DNA of 45,796 nt. Origin: Acidobacteriaceae bacterium. Lineage in GTDB: Bacteria > Acidobacteriota > Terriglobia > Terriglobales > Acidobacteriaceae. The position numbers and the translations under genes were made by a program. Numbering within the stretch: position 1 is the first letter of the stretch; every line of letters starts with the position of its first letter. The notes beneath the pieces are model-generated. The model worked only from the letters and a program-made list of their open reading frames with translations. It made no database searches and was not told the DNA's origin. Below, piece after piece: positions 35,800 to 45,530 of the stretch. The DNA lies in contig PLQW01000205.1 in assembly GCA_003160215.1 (NCBI GenBank), forward strand, positions 3,448 to 49,243, given 5' to 3'.

Positions 35800-36447
35800 A
35801 TGACTGTGTTGACCCGTTGGGACCCGTTTCGTGAATTGAATGCTTTGCAGCAACGCATGAACCGTCTGTTCGAAGAGCAGTACGGCGGGCGTGAAGAGTC
35901 GCTCACTGCCGGCGCTTTCGCTCCACCGGTTGACATCTACGAGGACGAGCACAGTATCCAGTTGAAGCTGGAAGTGCCCGGCATCGACGAGAAAGACCTG
36001 GACATCCGGGTGGAAAACAACGTTTTGACCGTGAGTGGCGAGCGCAAGTTCGAGAAGGAAGAGAAGGAAGAGAACTTCCGTCGCGTGGAGCGCCGTTATG
36101 GCAGCTTCAGCCGCTCCTTCACGCTGCCGAACGCGGTGAACACCGACGACATTCACGCCGACTACAACAACGGCGTGTTGAACATCCGGCTGGCCAAGCG
36201 GGCCGAAGCCAAGCCGAAGCAGATCAAGGTCAACGTAGGCAGCCAGAAGAGCATCGAGGGCAAGAAGCCCGAGAGCCAGACCCAGACCCAGGCGAAAGAG
36301 GCAGGTTGCCTAATCCAAGTTTCGCCCTTCCGGTGGGATTCCTGGAGGGAGACGAGCTGGAGAGTTCAAGGGAGGCGGGAACATCGCTTCCCTTTTGTTT
36401 GCCGAAAGTACTCACCCGGAGGGGCGGAAGGGAAAAACAGGGGCTAG
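35800..36447 (+). CDS. Small heat-shock protein (Hsp20/alpha-crystallin), C-terminus probably overextended
   Basis: Residues 1-~165 are a standard bacterial Hsp20: MTVLTRWDPFRELNALQQRMNRL, then the crystallin domain from VDIYEDEH through VPGIDEKDLDIRV, TVSGERK and NNGVLNIRLAKR, and a K-I/V-rich tail (PKQIKVNV, an I-x-V type motif). The last ~50 residues (from about QAKEAGCLIQ) look like random sequence, and the reading frame then runs across a good intrinsic terminator at 36370-36400. A frameshift or lost stop near 36300 is likely. The chaperone holds unfolding proteins for the Clp/DnaK system. The strong promoter and the clpB gene behind it suggest joint heat-stress use. Confidence 0.88.
   Translation: MTVLTRWDPFRELNALQQRMNRLFEEQYGGREESLTAGAFAPPVDIYEDEHSIQLKLEVPGIDEKDLDIRVENNVLTVSGERKFEKEEKEENFRRVERRYGSFSRSFTLPNAVNTDDIHADYNNGVLNIRLAKRAEAKPKQIKVNVGSQKSIEGKKPESQTQTQAKEAGCLIQVSPFRWDSWRETSWRVQGRREHRFPFVCRKYSPGGAEGKNRG
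36370..36400 (+). terminator. Intrinsic terminator after hsp20 (inside the extended frame)
   Basis: GGGAGGC (36370-36376) pairs with GCTTCCC (36386-36392), one G-T wobble, with a 9-nt loop, followed directly by TTTTGTTT. It lies about 70 bp behind where a normal-length Hsp20 would stop, as expected for that gene's own terminator. Confidence 0.7.
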
Positions 36448-36532
36448 GGGTTAGGGGTTAGCGGTACTCGATGGCCTGCACCTCTTGACTTCTATCATCT
36501 AACCACTATCCACTGTTCACTGGAGTGACCCC

Positions 36533-39172
<2,640 letters not shown>

Positions 39173-39314
39173 GGGACTGAAGCTGGGGGTTTCAGCGCGA
39201 CCCGCAGGGCCCCGAGGTGTAGCCTTCATTCAGCGAAGCTATGGACGTGCTTTAGTTGACCGGGCCGCCTTCCTGCGGCGAAGCTTGGCGGCACAATCGG
39301 AAGGCTGTGCCGCT

Positions 39315-39322
39315 TATATTTT
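39315..39322. repeat. Left target-site duplication of the IS element
   Basis: TATATTTT at 39315-39322 is exactly repeated at 41254-41261, on the outer sides of the two inverted repeats. Eight base pairs is the usual duplication length of the IS1595 family. Confidence 0.9.
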
Positions 39323-39334
39323 GGTAATTATCCC

Positions 39335-39363
39335 TTGACATCACGTATAATCTGCGGTATTGT
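39335..39363 (+). promoter_or_regulatory. Transposase promoter inside the left inverted repeat
   Basis: TTGACA (39335-39340), 17-bp spacer, TATTGT (39358-39363). A start site about 7 bp downstream would coincide with the transposase ATG at 39371, i.e. a leaderless or nearly leaderless transcript. No ribosome site precedes that ATG. A TATAAT at 39346-39351 offers an alternative -10 with a weak -35 (TTGGTA at 39321, 19-bp spacer) that straddles the insertion joint. Confidence 0.55.
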
Positions 39364-39370
39364 TATTGAT

Positions 39371-40315
39371 ATGAACCGCAGACAGACGATTCCAAAAGAG
39401 TTGCGATTTACGGTTGAAGATTTCAACCGCAGATTCCCAAACGATGCTGCCTGTTTGGATGAGCTGATGAAACTGCGCTTTCCAGACGGGATTACCTACT
39501 GCGCGATATGCGAGCAGGAGCGCAGACATTACCGCATCGCGGGCCGTCCGGTTTATAGCTGTGCTTACTGCGGTACGCAGATTTCGCCGATGGCCGGAAC
39601 CATATTCGAGAAGTCCAGCACATCGCTCCGTCTCTGGTTCTACGCCATGTACTTGATGGCCTCGACACGCTGCGGGATTTCCGCGAAACAGATTCAGCGG
39701 GAAACTGGAGTAACCTACAAAACCGCGTGGCGCATGTTCCGCCAGATTCGCTCGTTGCTGTCCGAGGGAGACATGCAACTGGAGGGGCTTAGCGTCGAGA
39801 TGGACGAAACCTACATGGGCGGAAAACGCAAAGGTGTTCGCGGGCGTCCTCCGGCTGGCGATGGGAAGAAAACCTGCGTTGTCGGGGTCGTAGAGCGCAA
39901 AGGTCGTGTTGTGGCTGTCGTCGCCAACGACGCTACCCGTGAGACTCTTCATGGAATCGCCAAAGAATATATCCTGCCGGAGTCCGTTGTGTTCACCGAC
40001 GAACTGGCTTCGTATGATGGGCTGGACTCTAAGGGTTATAAGCATCGCCGCATCAATCACAGCGCTGGCGTGTACGTCATGGGAGACGTTCATACCCAAA
40101 CGATTGATGGATTTTGGTCTCTGGTTAAGCGTGGAATCGGGGGAGTTTACCACTCCGTCGGCAAGAAATACTTGCAGACGTACTTGGATGAATACTCGTT
40201 TCGCTACAACAGGCGCGACAAGGGCAACCTGATTTTCAACGATGTTTTGGCGCGGGTTTCGGAGTGTTCGACTGAGCGGACTTCCGCAAAAGCCCGTCAA
40301 ATGCAGCTTCGCTAA
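39371..40315 (+). CDS. IS1595/ISXO2-type transposase
   Basis: About 314 residues from the ATG at 39371. An N-terminal zinc ribbon (CAICEQERRHY...YSCAYCGTQISPMAGTIF, residues ~46-82) is typical of ISXO2-like transposases. The catalytic part starts at EMDETYMGGKRKG near 145 (first Asp), continues with VFTDELASYDGL near 217 (second Asp) and HTQTIDGFWSLVKRGIGGVYH near 245, where the third acidic or Asn residue of this family is expected. The last block usually reads HTN.IE.FWS; here it is QTID, a conservative change. It ends with the FRYNRR helix. It appears intact. Confidence 0.93.
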   Translation: MNRRQTIPKELRFTVEDFNRRFPNDAACLDELMKLRFPDGITYCAICEQERRHYRIAGRPVYSCAYCGTQISPMAGTIFEKSSTSLRLWFYAMYLMASTRCGISAKQIQRETGVTYKTAWRMFRQIRSLLSEGDMQLEGLSVEMDETYMGGKRKGVRGRPPAGDGKKTCVVGVVERKGRVVAVVANDATRETLHGIAKEYILPESVVFTDELASYDGLDSKGYKHRRINHSAGVYVMGDVHTQTIDGFWSLVKRGIGGVYHSVGKKYLQTYLDEYSFRYNRRDKGNLIFNDVLARVSECSTERTSAKARQMQLR

Positions 40316-40397
40316 GGGGCTGCATTTTATTCTCTGTTTCCGGCCTTGGCTTAAGAGTCTTAGGACTGTCACTACTCATGCCCCACATTGTACGCCC

Positions 40398-41171
40398 ATG
40401 AAGCAATGCGCCTTTTGTCTACACCCAGCCAAGATGACTGCTGAGCACATCTGGAGCGAATGGATGGGGCGTTTGTTCTCCAGCTATCAGGGAACGTACC
40501 ACGTAGAGTGGGGCGTCGGCCCTGAAGCGAAGAAATGGAAAAGCAAGTCGATTGATGCCGTCGCTCGCGTTGTCTGCGAGACGTGCAATAACGGATGGAT
40601 GAGCGACCTCGACGCCCAAGCGTCTGCAACGATGTCAAACATGATTCGGCATGGGTCGGCAGTGTCATTGCTTCCTATCGGGATTGCGTCGATTGCGATG
40701 TTTGCGTACAAGGCCGCCGTTGTTGTTAACTGTGCGGGGAATGAGCTTGGCGGCCCATTCTTCCCCCCAGCCGAACGAAAACGGTTCTCCGAGGATGGGC
40801 ACTTCCTTCCCGGCGGCATCCAGATTTGGCTTTCGACGTATCGGGGGCCCCGCCTTCATGGGCGCTATGAGGGGCACTATGCGAAAATCAACACGGGTCG
40901 TTACCGAAATTTTAGGGTGTTTGTATTCACCTACACTGTCGGATTTTTGGTTATTCAAGTGGCCGCCTTTAGGTGGGGAAGTAGGGTGCTTAAGCAACCG
41001 CGATTCACCCCCTACTTTCGTCAAGCCGACATCTGGAATCCCGTGTCCGTTTCCTTGTGGCCGCCGGACGGCAGAGCCGTTCTGTGGCCTACCAGTAAGT
41101 ACCTCACCGACAAAACAATCCACCAAATTGCGGGACGGTGGGCGCACGTTGCCGAATTCATCCCCAACTGA
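40398..41171 (+). CDS. Passenger gene of the IS: zinc-binding HNH-like protein
   Basis: About 257 residues from the ATG at 40398; an upstream extension to 40242 overlaps the transposase and is unlikely. The N-terminus has MKQCAFCLHPAKMTAEHIWSEW (CxxC then EH) and 55-60 residues later VCETCNNGWMSDLDAQA (CxxCN). Two CxxC pairs around an H/N core are typical of HNH-type nuclease folds and their relatives, and the CNNGWM block marks a widespread uncharacterised bacterial group. The C-terminal ~150 residues are mixed hydrophobic/aromatic. A nuclease role is inferred from the metal-site pattern only. Same strand as the transposase, 82 bp behind it, inside the IS ends. Confidence 0.75.
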   Translation: MKQCAFCLHPAKMTAEHIWSEWMGRLFSSYQGTYHVEWGVGPEAKKWKSKSIDAVARVVCETCNNGWMSDLDAQASATMSNMIRHGSAVSLLPIGIASIAMFAYKAAVVVNCAGNELGGPFFPPAERKRFSEDGHFLPGGIQIWLSTYRGPRLHGRYEGHYAKINTGRYRNFRVFVFTYTVGFLVIQVAAFRWGSRVLKQPRFTPYFRQADIWNPVSVSLWPPDGRAVLWPTSKYLTDKTIHQIAGRWAHVAEFIPN

Positions 41172-41253
41172 ACGCCTAGGGGCATCCGTTATTAAATTCT
41201 GCGACCTTGCCAAGGTAACTCCATTATATACGTGAGGCGGCGGGATAATTACC

Positions 41254-41261
41254 TATATTTT
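41254..41261. repeat. Right target-site duplication of the IS element
   Basis: TATATTTT, identical to 39315-39322, immediately outside the right inverted repeat (GGGATAATTACC, 41242-41253). Confidence 0.9.
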
Positions 41262-41283
41262 TGAGGTAGTTACGAAGGCCACC

Positions 41284-41805
41284 GTGGAGCGCAGTTCGAC
41301 ATTTACGGCTGTCCCCGGCTGGGGCTTGAGTGCGATGGGAGCTACTGCGCTCATCGCCACCCCGGTCGCGATGCGTCAGCGGACCATAGATGGCTGGCTG
41401 GCAGTGTGGCTTGCGGAAGCGCTAGTCGCGTTCACCATCGCGCTGTTCAGCATGCAGCAGAAAGCTTCCCGGCAGGGAACGGACGCGCTGTCCCTTGCGA
41501 GACGGCGGCTGTTGATGGGACTGCTGCCGGCCCTGGCTGCCGGGGGTGTGCTCACGGCTGCCATCGTGTGGGACGGCTCCACGCGGCTGATCCCCGGGGT
41601 GTGGTTGTTGCTCTACGGAATCGGCGTGGTGCAAGCCGGCGCGTTTTCCGTGCGTGCGGTGCCGGCGATGGGTATCGTGTTTGTGGCGCTCGGCGCCGTT
41701 GCCCTGCCCGTGCCGTGGACGTGGGCCAACGTCATGCTGGCTGCCGGTTTCGGACTGGCACACATCGGCTTCGGAGCTTTTATCGCCAGCAGGCACGGCG
41801 GATAA
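41284..41805 (+). CDS. Small integral membrane protein, 5' end probably disrupted by the IS
   Basis: The reading frame from the GTG at 41284 gives 173 residues with about five hydrophobic segments (for example MGATALIATPVA, WLAVWLAEALVAFTIALF, LIPGVWLLLYGIGVVQAGAF, VMLAAGFGLAHIGFGAF). The frame continues open leftward to the IS edge (41254), encoding YIFEVVTKATVERSSTFTAV. After removing the IS and one target duplication it stays open into 39219-39314, with a TTG at 39285. So the native start probably lay left of the insertion. No ribosome site precedes the 41284 GTG. Function unknown. Confidence 0.65.
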   Translation: MERSSTFTAVPGWGLSAMGATALIATPVAMRQRTIDGWLAVWLAEALVAFTIALFSMQQKASRQGTDALSLARRRLLMGLLPALAAGGVLTAAIVWDGSTRLIPGVWLLLYGIGVVQAGAFSVRAVPAMGIVFVALGAVALPVPWTWANVMLAAGFGLAHIGFGAFIASRHGG

Positions 41806-41998
41806 GAGCGACGTCAATCGGGAGCACCGATTCTCCAGTTGGAACCCTTTGTGTTCGACGCTGGAATCTCAGATCATGCTCCTTGCTGCCCCGAGCCGAA
41901 TCCGTTGCCAAGTTGATTGCCAAAGAGCTTATCCTGAAAGCACTTGGATAAGACCGACAAGTTCGTGGGCTAAACTGAGCCGCGCCTACGGCGCTGGA
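41806..41998. other. Gap 3' of the membrane-protein gene
   Basis: Between the membrane-protein gene and the terminator upstream of fabF there is no supported gene. A CTTATCC/GGATAAG stem (41929-41953, 11-nt loop) lies here without a T-run. Confidence 0.5.
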
Positions 41999-42027
41999 TT
42001 TTTGCCGGCACATTCCATCGGCAAAAA
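41999..42027. terminator. Bidirectional intrinsic terminator between the membrane gene and fabF
   Basis: TTTTTGCCG (41999-42007) and CGGCAAAAA (42019-42027) form a perfect 9-bp inverted repeat with an 11-nt loop. As T-runs are on the 3' side in both directions, it can end both convergent transcripts (the 41284 gene and minus-strand fabF). Confidence 0.75.
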
Positions 42028-42099
42028 CCAAGCTTGGTTCTCATGCAGATTCTGAAGGTCCGCGCTACCCGAACGTCGCTTTCTTGAACTGAGGGTCTT
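42028..42099. repeat. Degenerate family B unit, reverse orientation
   Basis: ATTCTGAAGGTCCGCGCTAC (42050-42069) is the reverse of GTAGTGCGGACCTTCAGG-type units at 11777 and 29894, with several changes. It lies just past the fabF stop codon. Confidence 0.5.
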
Positions 42100-43344
42100 C
42101 TACTCTGTCCAGCGTTTGAACACAAGGCAGCCGTTGGTGCCGCCGAAGCCGAAGGAATTCGACATGGCGTAATCCATGCTGACCTGGCGCGAAGTGTGAG
42201 GCACGAAGTCGAGATCGCAGCCCTGGTCAGGGTTGTCGAGATTGGCGGTCGGAGGCACGATCTGGTCGCGCAGCGCCAGCACCGTGATGGCGGCTTCCAA
42301 TCCTCCAGCGCCGCCCAACAGATGCCCGGTCATCGACTTGGTCGAGCTGACCAGCATCTTGTAGGCATGATCGCCGAAGGCGCGCTTGATGGCCGTAGCC
42401 TCCAGTTCGTCGCCCAGCGGAGTGGACGTGCCGTGTGCGTTGACATAGCCGATCTGCTCCGGGGCGATGCCAGCATCTCGCATAGCATTACGCATCACGC
42501 GGAATCCCCCCGCCCCGTTCTCGGCAGGCTGGGTAATGTGGTTGGCGTCGGCGCCCATGCCGTAACCGACCACCTCAGCGATGATTTTCGCTCCGCGCTT
42601 TTTGGCGAACTCAAGCTCTTCGAGGATCAGGATGCCTGAGCCTTCGCCGATCACAAAACCGTCGCGGTCTTTGTCCCAGGGACGGCTGGCGCGATGAGGG
42701 TCGTCGTTACGGGTGGAGAGCGCGCGCATGGCCGCGAATCCTCCAACTCCCATGGGCGTGATGGCGGCTTCGGTACCGCCGGCGATCATCACGTCGGCAT
42801 CGCCGTACTTGATGACCCGAGCGGCGTCGCCAATGGAGTGCGCGCTGGTGGTGCAGGCGGTACAGGTGGCCTCGTTGGGGCCTTTGGCGTTGTTGCGGAT
42901 GCTGACTTGCCCGGCAGCAAGGTTGACGATGGCCGCGGGAATGAAGAACGGTGAGATCTTGCGCGGGCCGCCGTTGAGCAGGTTGGAGTGTTCGCGTTCG
43001 ATGACGTCGAAGCCACCGATGCCCGAACCGATGTTTACCCCGGTGCGCTCGGCCATCTCTTCAGTCGAGACTTTGTAATTGGCCATGCGCAGGGCTTCAT
43101 CGCTGGCCGCGATGGCCAGATGAATAAAGCGCGCCATCTTGCGCGCTTCCTTTTTTTCCACGAACTGCAAGGGGTCGAAGTTCTTGACCTCGGCCGCGAT
43201 CTGGCAGGCAAACTGTGAGGCGTCGAAGGCGGTAATACGTTCCACGCCGCTCTTGCCAGCCAGCAGCGCTGCCCACACCTCTTCGGCGTTGTGGCCGACA
43301 GCGCAGATGACCCCGATTCCCGTTACGACGACACGGCGACTCAA
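42100..43344 (-). CDS. fabF: 3-oxoacyl-[acyl-carrier-protein] synthase II
   Basis: This 414-residue protein begins with a TTG (rc of 43342-43344) and reads [21 protein letters not shown]. The thiolase-fold condensing enzyme has the nucleophile in [17 protein letters not shown] near 165 and the His residues in [11 protein letters not shown] near 305 and [15 protein letters not shown] near 340. It extends acyl chains on ACP with malonyl-ACP in the type II pathway. Its start is one base after the stop of the upstream acpP copy, so the two are co-transcribed. It closes an acpP-acpP-fabF cluster. Confidence 0.95.
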   Translation of the reverse strand: MSRRVVVTGIGVICAVGHNAEEVWAALLAGKSGVERITAFDASQFACQIAAEVKNFDPLQFVEKKEARKMARFIHLAIAASDEALRMANYKVSTEEMAERTGVNIGSGIGGFDVIEREHSNLLNGGPRKISPFFIPAAIVNLAAGQVSIRNNAKGPNEATCTACTTSAHSIGDAARVIKYGDADVMIAGGTEAAITPMGVGGFAAMRALSTRNDDPHRASRPWDKDRDGFVIGEGSGILILEELEFAKKRGAKIIAEVVGYGMGADANHITQPAENGAGGFRVMRNAMRDAGIAPEQIGYVNAHGTSTPLGDELEATAIKRAFGDHAYKMLVSSTKSMTGHLLGGAGGLEAAITVLALRDQIVPPTANLDNPDQGCDLDFVPHTSRQVSMDYAMSNSFGFGGTNGCLVFKRWTE

Positions 43345-43345
43345 T

Positions 43346-43591
43346 CTACTTCGATCCCTTCGCGTGCGAGTTGATGTAGTCCACGGCGTCCTTCACGGTG
43401 CGGATCTTCTCCGCATCTTCGTCGGGAATCTCGATTTCGAAGGCCTCCTCAAAGGCCATTACGAGCTCGACAGTGTCCAGCGAATCGGCGCCCAGGTCGT
43501 CCACGAACGAAGCGTTGGGCGTCACCTCGGCCTCATCCACTCCCAATTGTTCCACGATGATTTGTTTTACGCGTTCATCTACGGATGCCAT
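43346..43591 (-). CDS. acpP: Acyl carrier protein, copy next to fabF
   Basis: This 81-residue protein has the phosphopantetheine serine in [11 protein letters not shown] (S37) and the acidic helix II of ACP. It is 74/81 identical to the copy at 43716-43961. The ATG at 43591 has a GGAGAT-like ribosome site about 12 bp away. One base separates its stop from fabF. ACP holds the growing chain during fatty-acid synthesis. Confidence 0.95.
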   Translation of the reverse strand: MASVDERVKQIIVEQLGVDEAEVTPNASFVDDLGADSLDTVELVMAFEEAFEIEIPDEDAEKIRTVKDAVDYINSHAKGSK

Positions 43592-43715
43592 GAGGTCGCA
43601 ATCTCCTTTTGACCCGCCTGCCACGGCAAGCGAAAAAACTTTTAGTATATCGGTTGACCTGGCCCAGGCCGCTCCCCGACGCGGTGGGCGGACCGGGTGG
43701 TGGCCGGACTGGCGG

Positions 43716-43961
43716 TTACTTCTTCGCCTTGGCGTGCTGGTCGATGTACGTCACGGCGTCCTTCACGGTGCGGATCTTCTCCGCATCCTCGTCAGGGATT
43801 TCGATCTCGAAGGCCTCTTCGAAAGCCATGACCAGTTCGACCGTGTCGAGCGAGTCGGCACCGAGGTCGTCTACAAACGAAGCGCTAGGCGTCACTTCCG
43901 CTTCATCCACGCCCAACTGCTCCACGATGATCTGTTTCACCCGTTCTTCAACCGAAGCCAT
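43716..43961 (-). CDS. acpP: Acyl carrier protein, second tandem copy
   Basis: Also 81 residues, with S37 in [11 protein letters not shown]. It differs from the fabF-proximal copy at only seven positions (5, 26, 71, 74, 75, 79, 80), most in the C-terminal helix. The 124-bp spacer between the copies is GC-rich and holds no gene. Both copies are on the minus strand upstream of fabF. Both are intact, so functional specialisation or a recent duplication are both possible. Confidence 0.95.
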   Translation of the reverse strand: MASVEERVKQIIVEQLGVDEAEVTPSASFVDDLGADSLDTVELVMAFEEAFEIEIPDEDAEKIRTVKDAVTYIDQHAKAKK

Positions 43962-44230
43962 CGATTCGTTCTCCTATCGCGCACCGTGGCATCCGCCACG
44001 GCGGGCAAACCCGTAAGTCTAATTGCAGCCAGGAAGCCGTGTAAAGAATGCCGAGGGCTCTTCCGACAGCCGAAACACACGATTAGCTTCGAGAGCGCTC
44101 AGATAGATGATGCCCGATTCATCCTAAACGGTGGGCTTGGCAAGGTCAACGCGAGGGGTAAATTCTTTTCCACGCAAGAATGGGCGGCCACCGGTGTCTT
44201 CACCCTCCGCGGCTGTGATACAACGCTGCC
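43962..44230. promoter_or_regulatory. Divergent region between acpP and dtd
   Basis: The gap should hold the promoter of the acpP-acpP-fabF transcript (minus) and of dtd (plus). I could not place boxes reliably. A FapR- or FadR-type operator was not recognised. Confidence 0.3.
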
Positions 44231-44680
44231 ATGCGGGCTGTGGTGCAGAGAGTGAGCCGGGCGTCGGTCAAGGTGGGCGACGAGACTACTGGAGAGATCG
44301 GAAAAGGTCTGCTGGTGTTGCTGGCAGTTGGGCAGGAGGACAGCGAGGCCGATGCCGACTACCTTGCGGAGAAAGTGGTGGGGTTACGGATCTTTGAGGA
44401 TGAGGCAGGGAAGATGAACTTCAGCGTGGGGGAGATAGGCGGGGCGATACTGGCGGTTTCGCAATTCACGCTGTTTGGAGATATCCGGCGCGGCAAACGG
44501 CCATCGTTCGATGCGGCCGCACGGCCGGAGCGTGCGCGGGAGTTGTACGCGAGCTTCGTGGAGCGTATTCGCGCGCTGGGGTTGCGCTGCGAGACCGGCC
44601 GCTTCCAGGAGACGATGGAGGTTGAACTGGTGAACCGCGGGCCAGTCACGATTCTGCTGGATTCGAAGAAGCTGTTCTGA
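44231..44680 (+). CDS. dtd: D-aminoacyl-tRNA deacylase
   Basis: This 149-residue protein starts [15 protein letters not shown], the DTD signature start. It has SQFTLFGD near 77 (catalytic SQ-TL motif) and [10 protein letters not shown] near 136 with the cis Gly-Pro that excludes L-amino acids. It removes D-amino acids and glycine from mischarged tRNAs. It is complete; no ribosome site is obvious before the ATG. It stands alone. Confidence 0.95.
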   Translation: MRAVVQRVSRASVKVGDETTGEIGKGLLVLLAVGQEDSEADADYLAEKVVGLRIFEDEAGKMNFSVGEIGGAILAVSQFTLFGDIRRGKRPSFDAAARPERARELYASFVERIRALGLRCETGRFQETMEVELVNRGPVTILLDSKKLF

Positions 44681-44727
44681 GTTCTGGGTCCTGAAGCGCG
44701 AGTCTATGGCCGTTACTATTTCGGACT

Positions 44728-44974
44728 AGAAGCCATGTCATAAATACCGGCGTGGGCCAAACCGAAGTGCCTCAGGGGCTGAAGAGGGCGTGTGAGAACT
44801 GTGCCGTCTTAGAACGGGCCTTAGCCCCGGGATTTCCCGATGCCGGCGCTAAAGCGCATGATCAAAGCCGAAATTTTCCCCCCGCATAAATGCGGGGAGC
44901 CCACCAAGAAGCACACTTCCCGGCTTTTTCACAGAGTTCTTCCGTAGCCTGCGAAGCCGCACCCCTTCAAAACC
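44728..44974. repeat. Family A repeat, second copy
   Basis: AGAAGCCATGTCATAAATAC (44728-44747) through GTGTGAGAACTGTGCCGTC (to 44808) follows 17053-17140 closely. The right-hand block GAAGCCGCACCCCTTCAAAA (44953-44972) matches 17489-17510. Between them this copy lacks the 132-bp unit of the first copy and has an 8-bp hairpin CCCCGCAT/ATGCGGGG (44880-44897). Confidence 0.7.
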
Positions 44975-45335
44975 TTAGTGCTGTATCGGACGCGCCCCAA
45001 ACACAGTGAGTGTGCAGGTGGGGTCGGCGCCGCGAGATGCCGAACCGGGGTGCCAGCGGCATTGTTGGTGGCTCAGACATTATCTTTCGCCGCCATCGCC
45101 GAGTAGTGAAGAGTCTGAGCGTGCGGCCTACATCCTTTTATATAGCTATATAGCCGTCGGTCTGCTAACGATCTTCTTTCTGCTCTACCCCACTCTCAAC
45201 CCTAGTACTGCCAACAAAACAAGACTCTTAACGCACTTGCTTCCTCGTGCGTCAGCCGAGGTGTGCGCCATTAGTTCCGTCTTGGCCTTCAGCACAAGTC
45301 GACATGGGGCGGACTGCCCGGAAAGGATCACTGCA
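44975..45335. other. Gap before the broken gene fusion
   Basis: No gene is supported. A perfect 14-bp palindrome, TATATAGCTATATA, lies at 45139-45152 in otherwise GC-balanced sequence; it could be an operator or a promoter patch. Downstream, AAAGGA at 45323-45328 is a ribosome site for the ATG at 45336. Confidence 0.45.
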
Positions 45336-45530
45336 ATGTTTGGGCAAATGATGGTTGAACCCATTGTGCAAGTCGACCCTGGCGTCGATCTGCAGACAGC
45401 AATAGCCGAACTAATAAAGGTCGCCGAAAACGTCGAGATCGTTCGCTGGATCGAGTTGCCGGCGTCGGTTCTGCTGTTCTTGCTCGTGCCCGGAGATCCT
45501 GATTCTGGGGCGGTCTATGTACTGGCAGGA
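45336..45530 (+). pseudogene. 5' part of a small gene, broken by fusion near 45525
   Basis: From the ATG at 45336 (AAAGGA 8 bp upstream) the frame reads MFGQMMVEPIVQVDPGVD, then EIVRWIELPASVLLFLLVPGDPDSGAVYVL. This resembles small bacterial proteins with a GAVYVLDR-type strand, and it reads naturally only up to about codon 63. After that the same frame becomes low-complexity, Arg-rich sequence that runs unbroken to the window edge. The shift coincides with the start of the primase-like text in another frame. Confidence 0.5.

Larger units (their letters stand above)
39323..41253 (+). mobile_element. Complete IS1595-family (ISXO2-type) element with a passenger gene
   Basis: The element is 1931 bp. 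Its ends are inverted repeats: GGTAATTATCCC is identical at both ends, positions 13-18 diverge, and positions 19-27 (TCACGTATA) are identical again, about 22 of 27 matching. Exact 8-bp target duplications TATATTTT flank it (39315-39322 and 41254-41261). Inside are the transposase (39371-40315) and a second gene (40398-41171) that is not a transposase. IS1595-family elements are known to carry passenger genes. The intact ends, TSDs and ORFs suggest a recent insertion. Confidence 0.92.

Noticed and set aside
41929-41953. CTTATCC/GGATAAG stem as a terminator
   Set aside because: No T-run on either side; the nearby TTTTTGCCG/CGGCAAAAA hairpin is a much better terminator.
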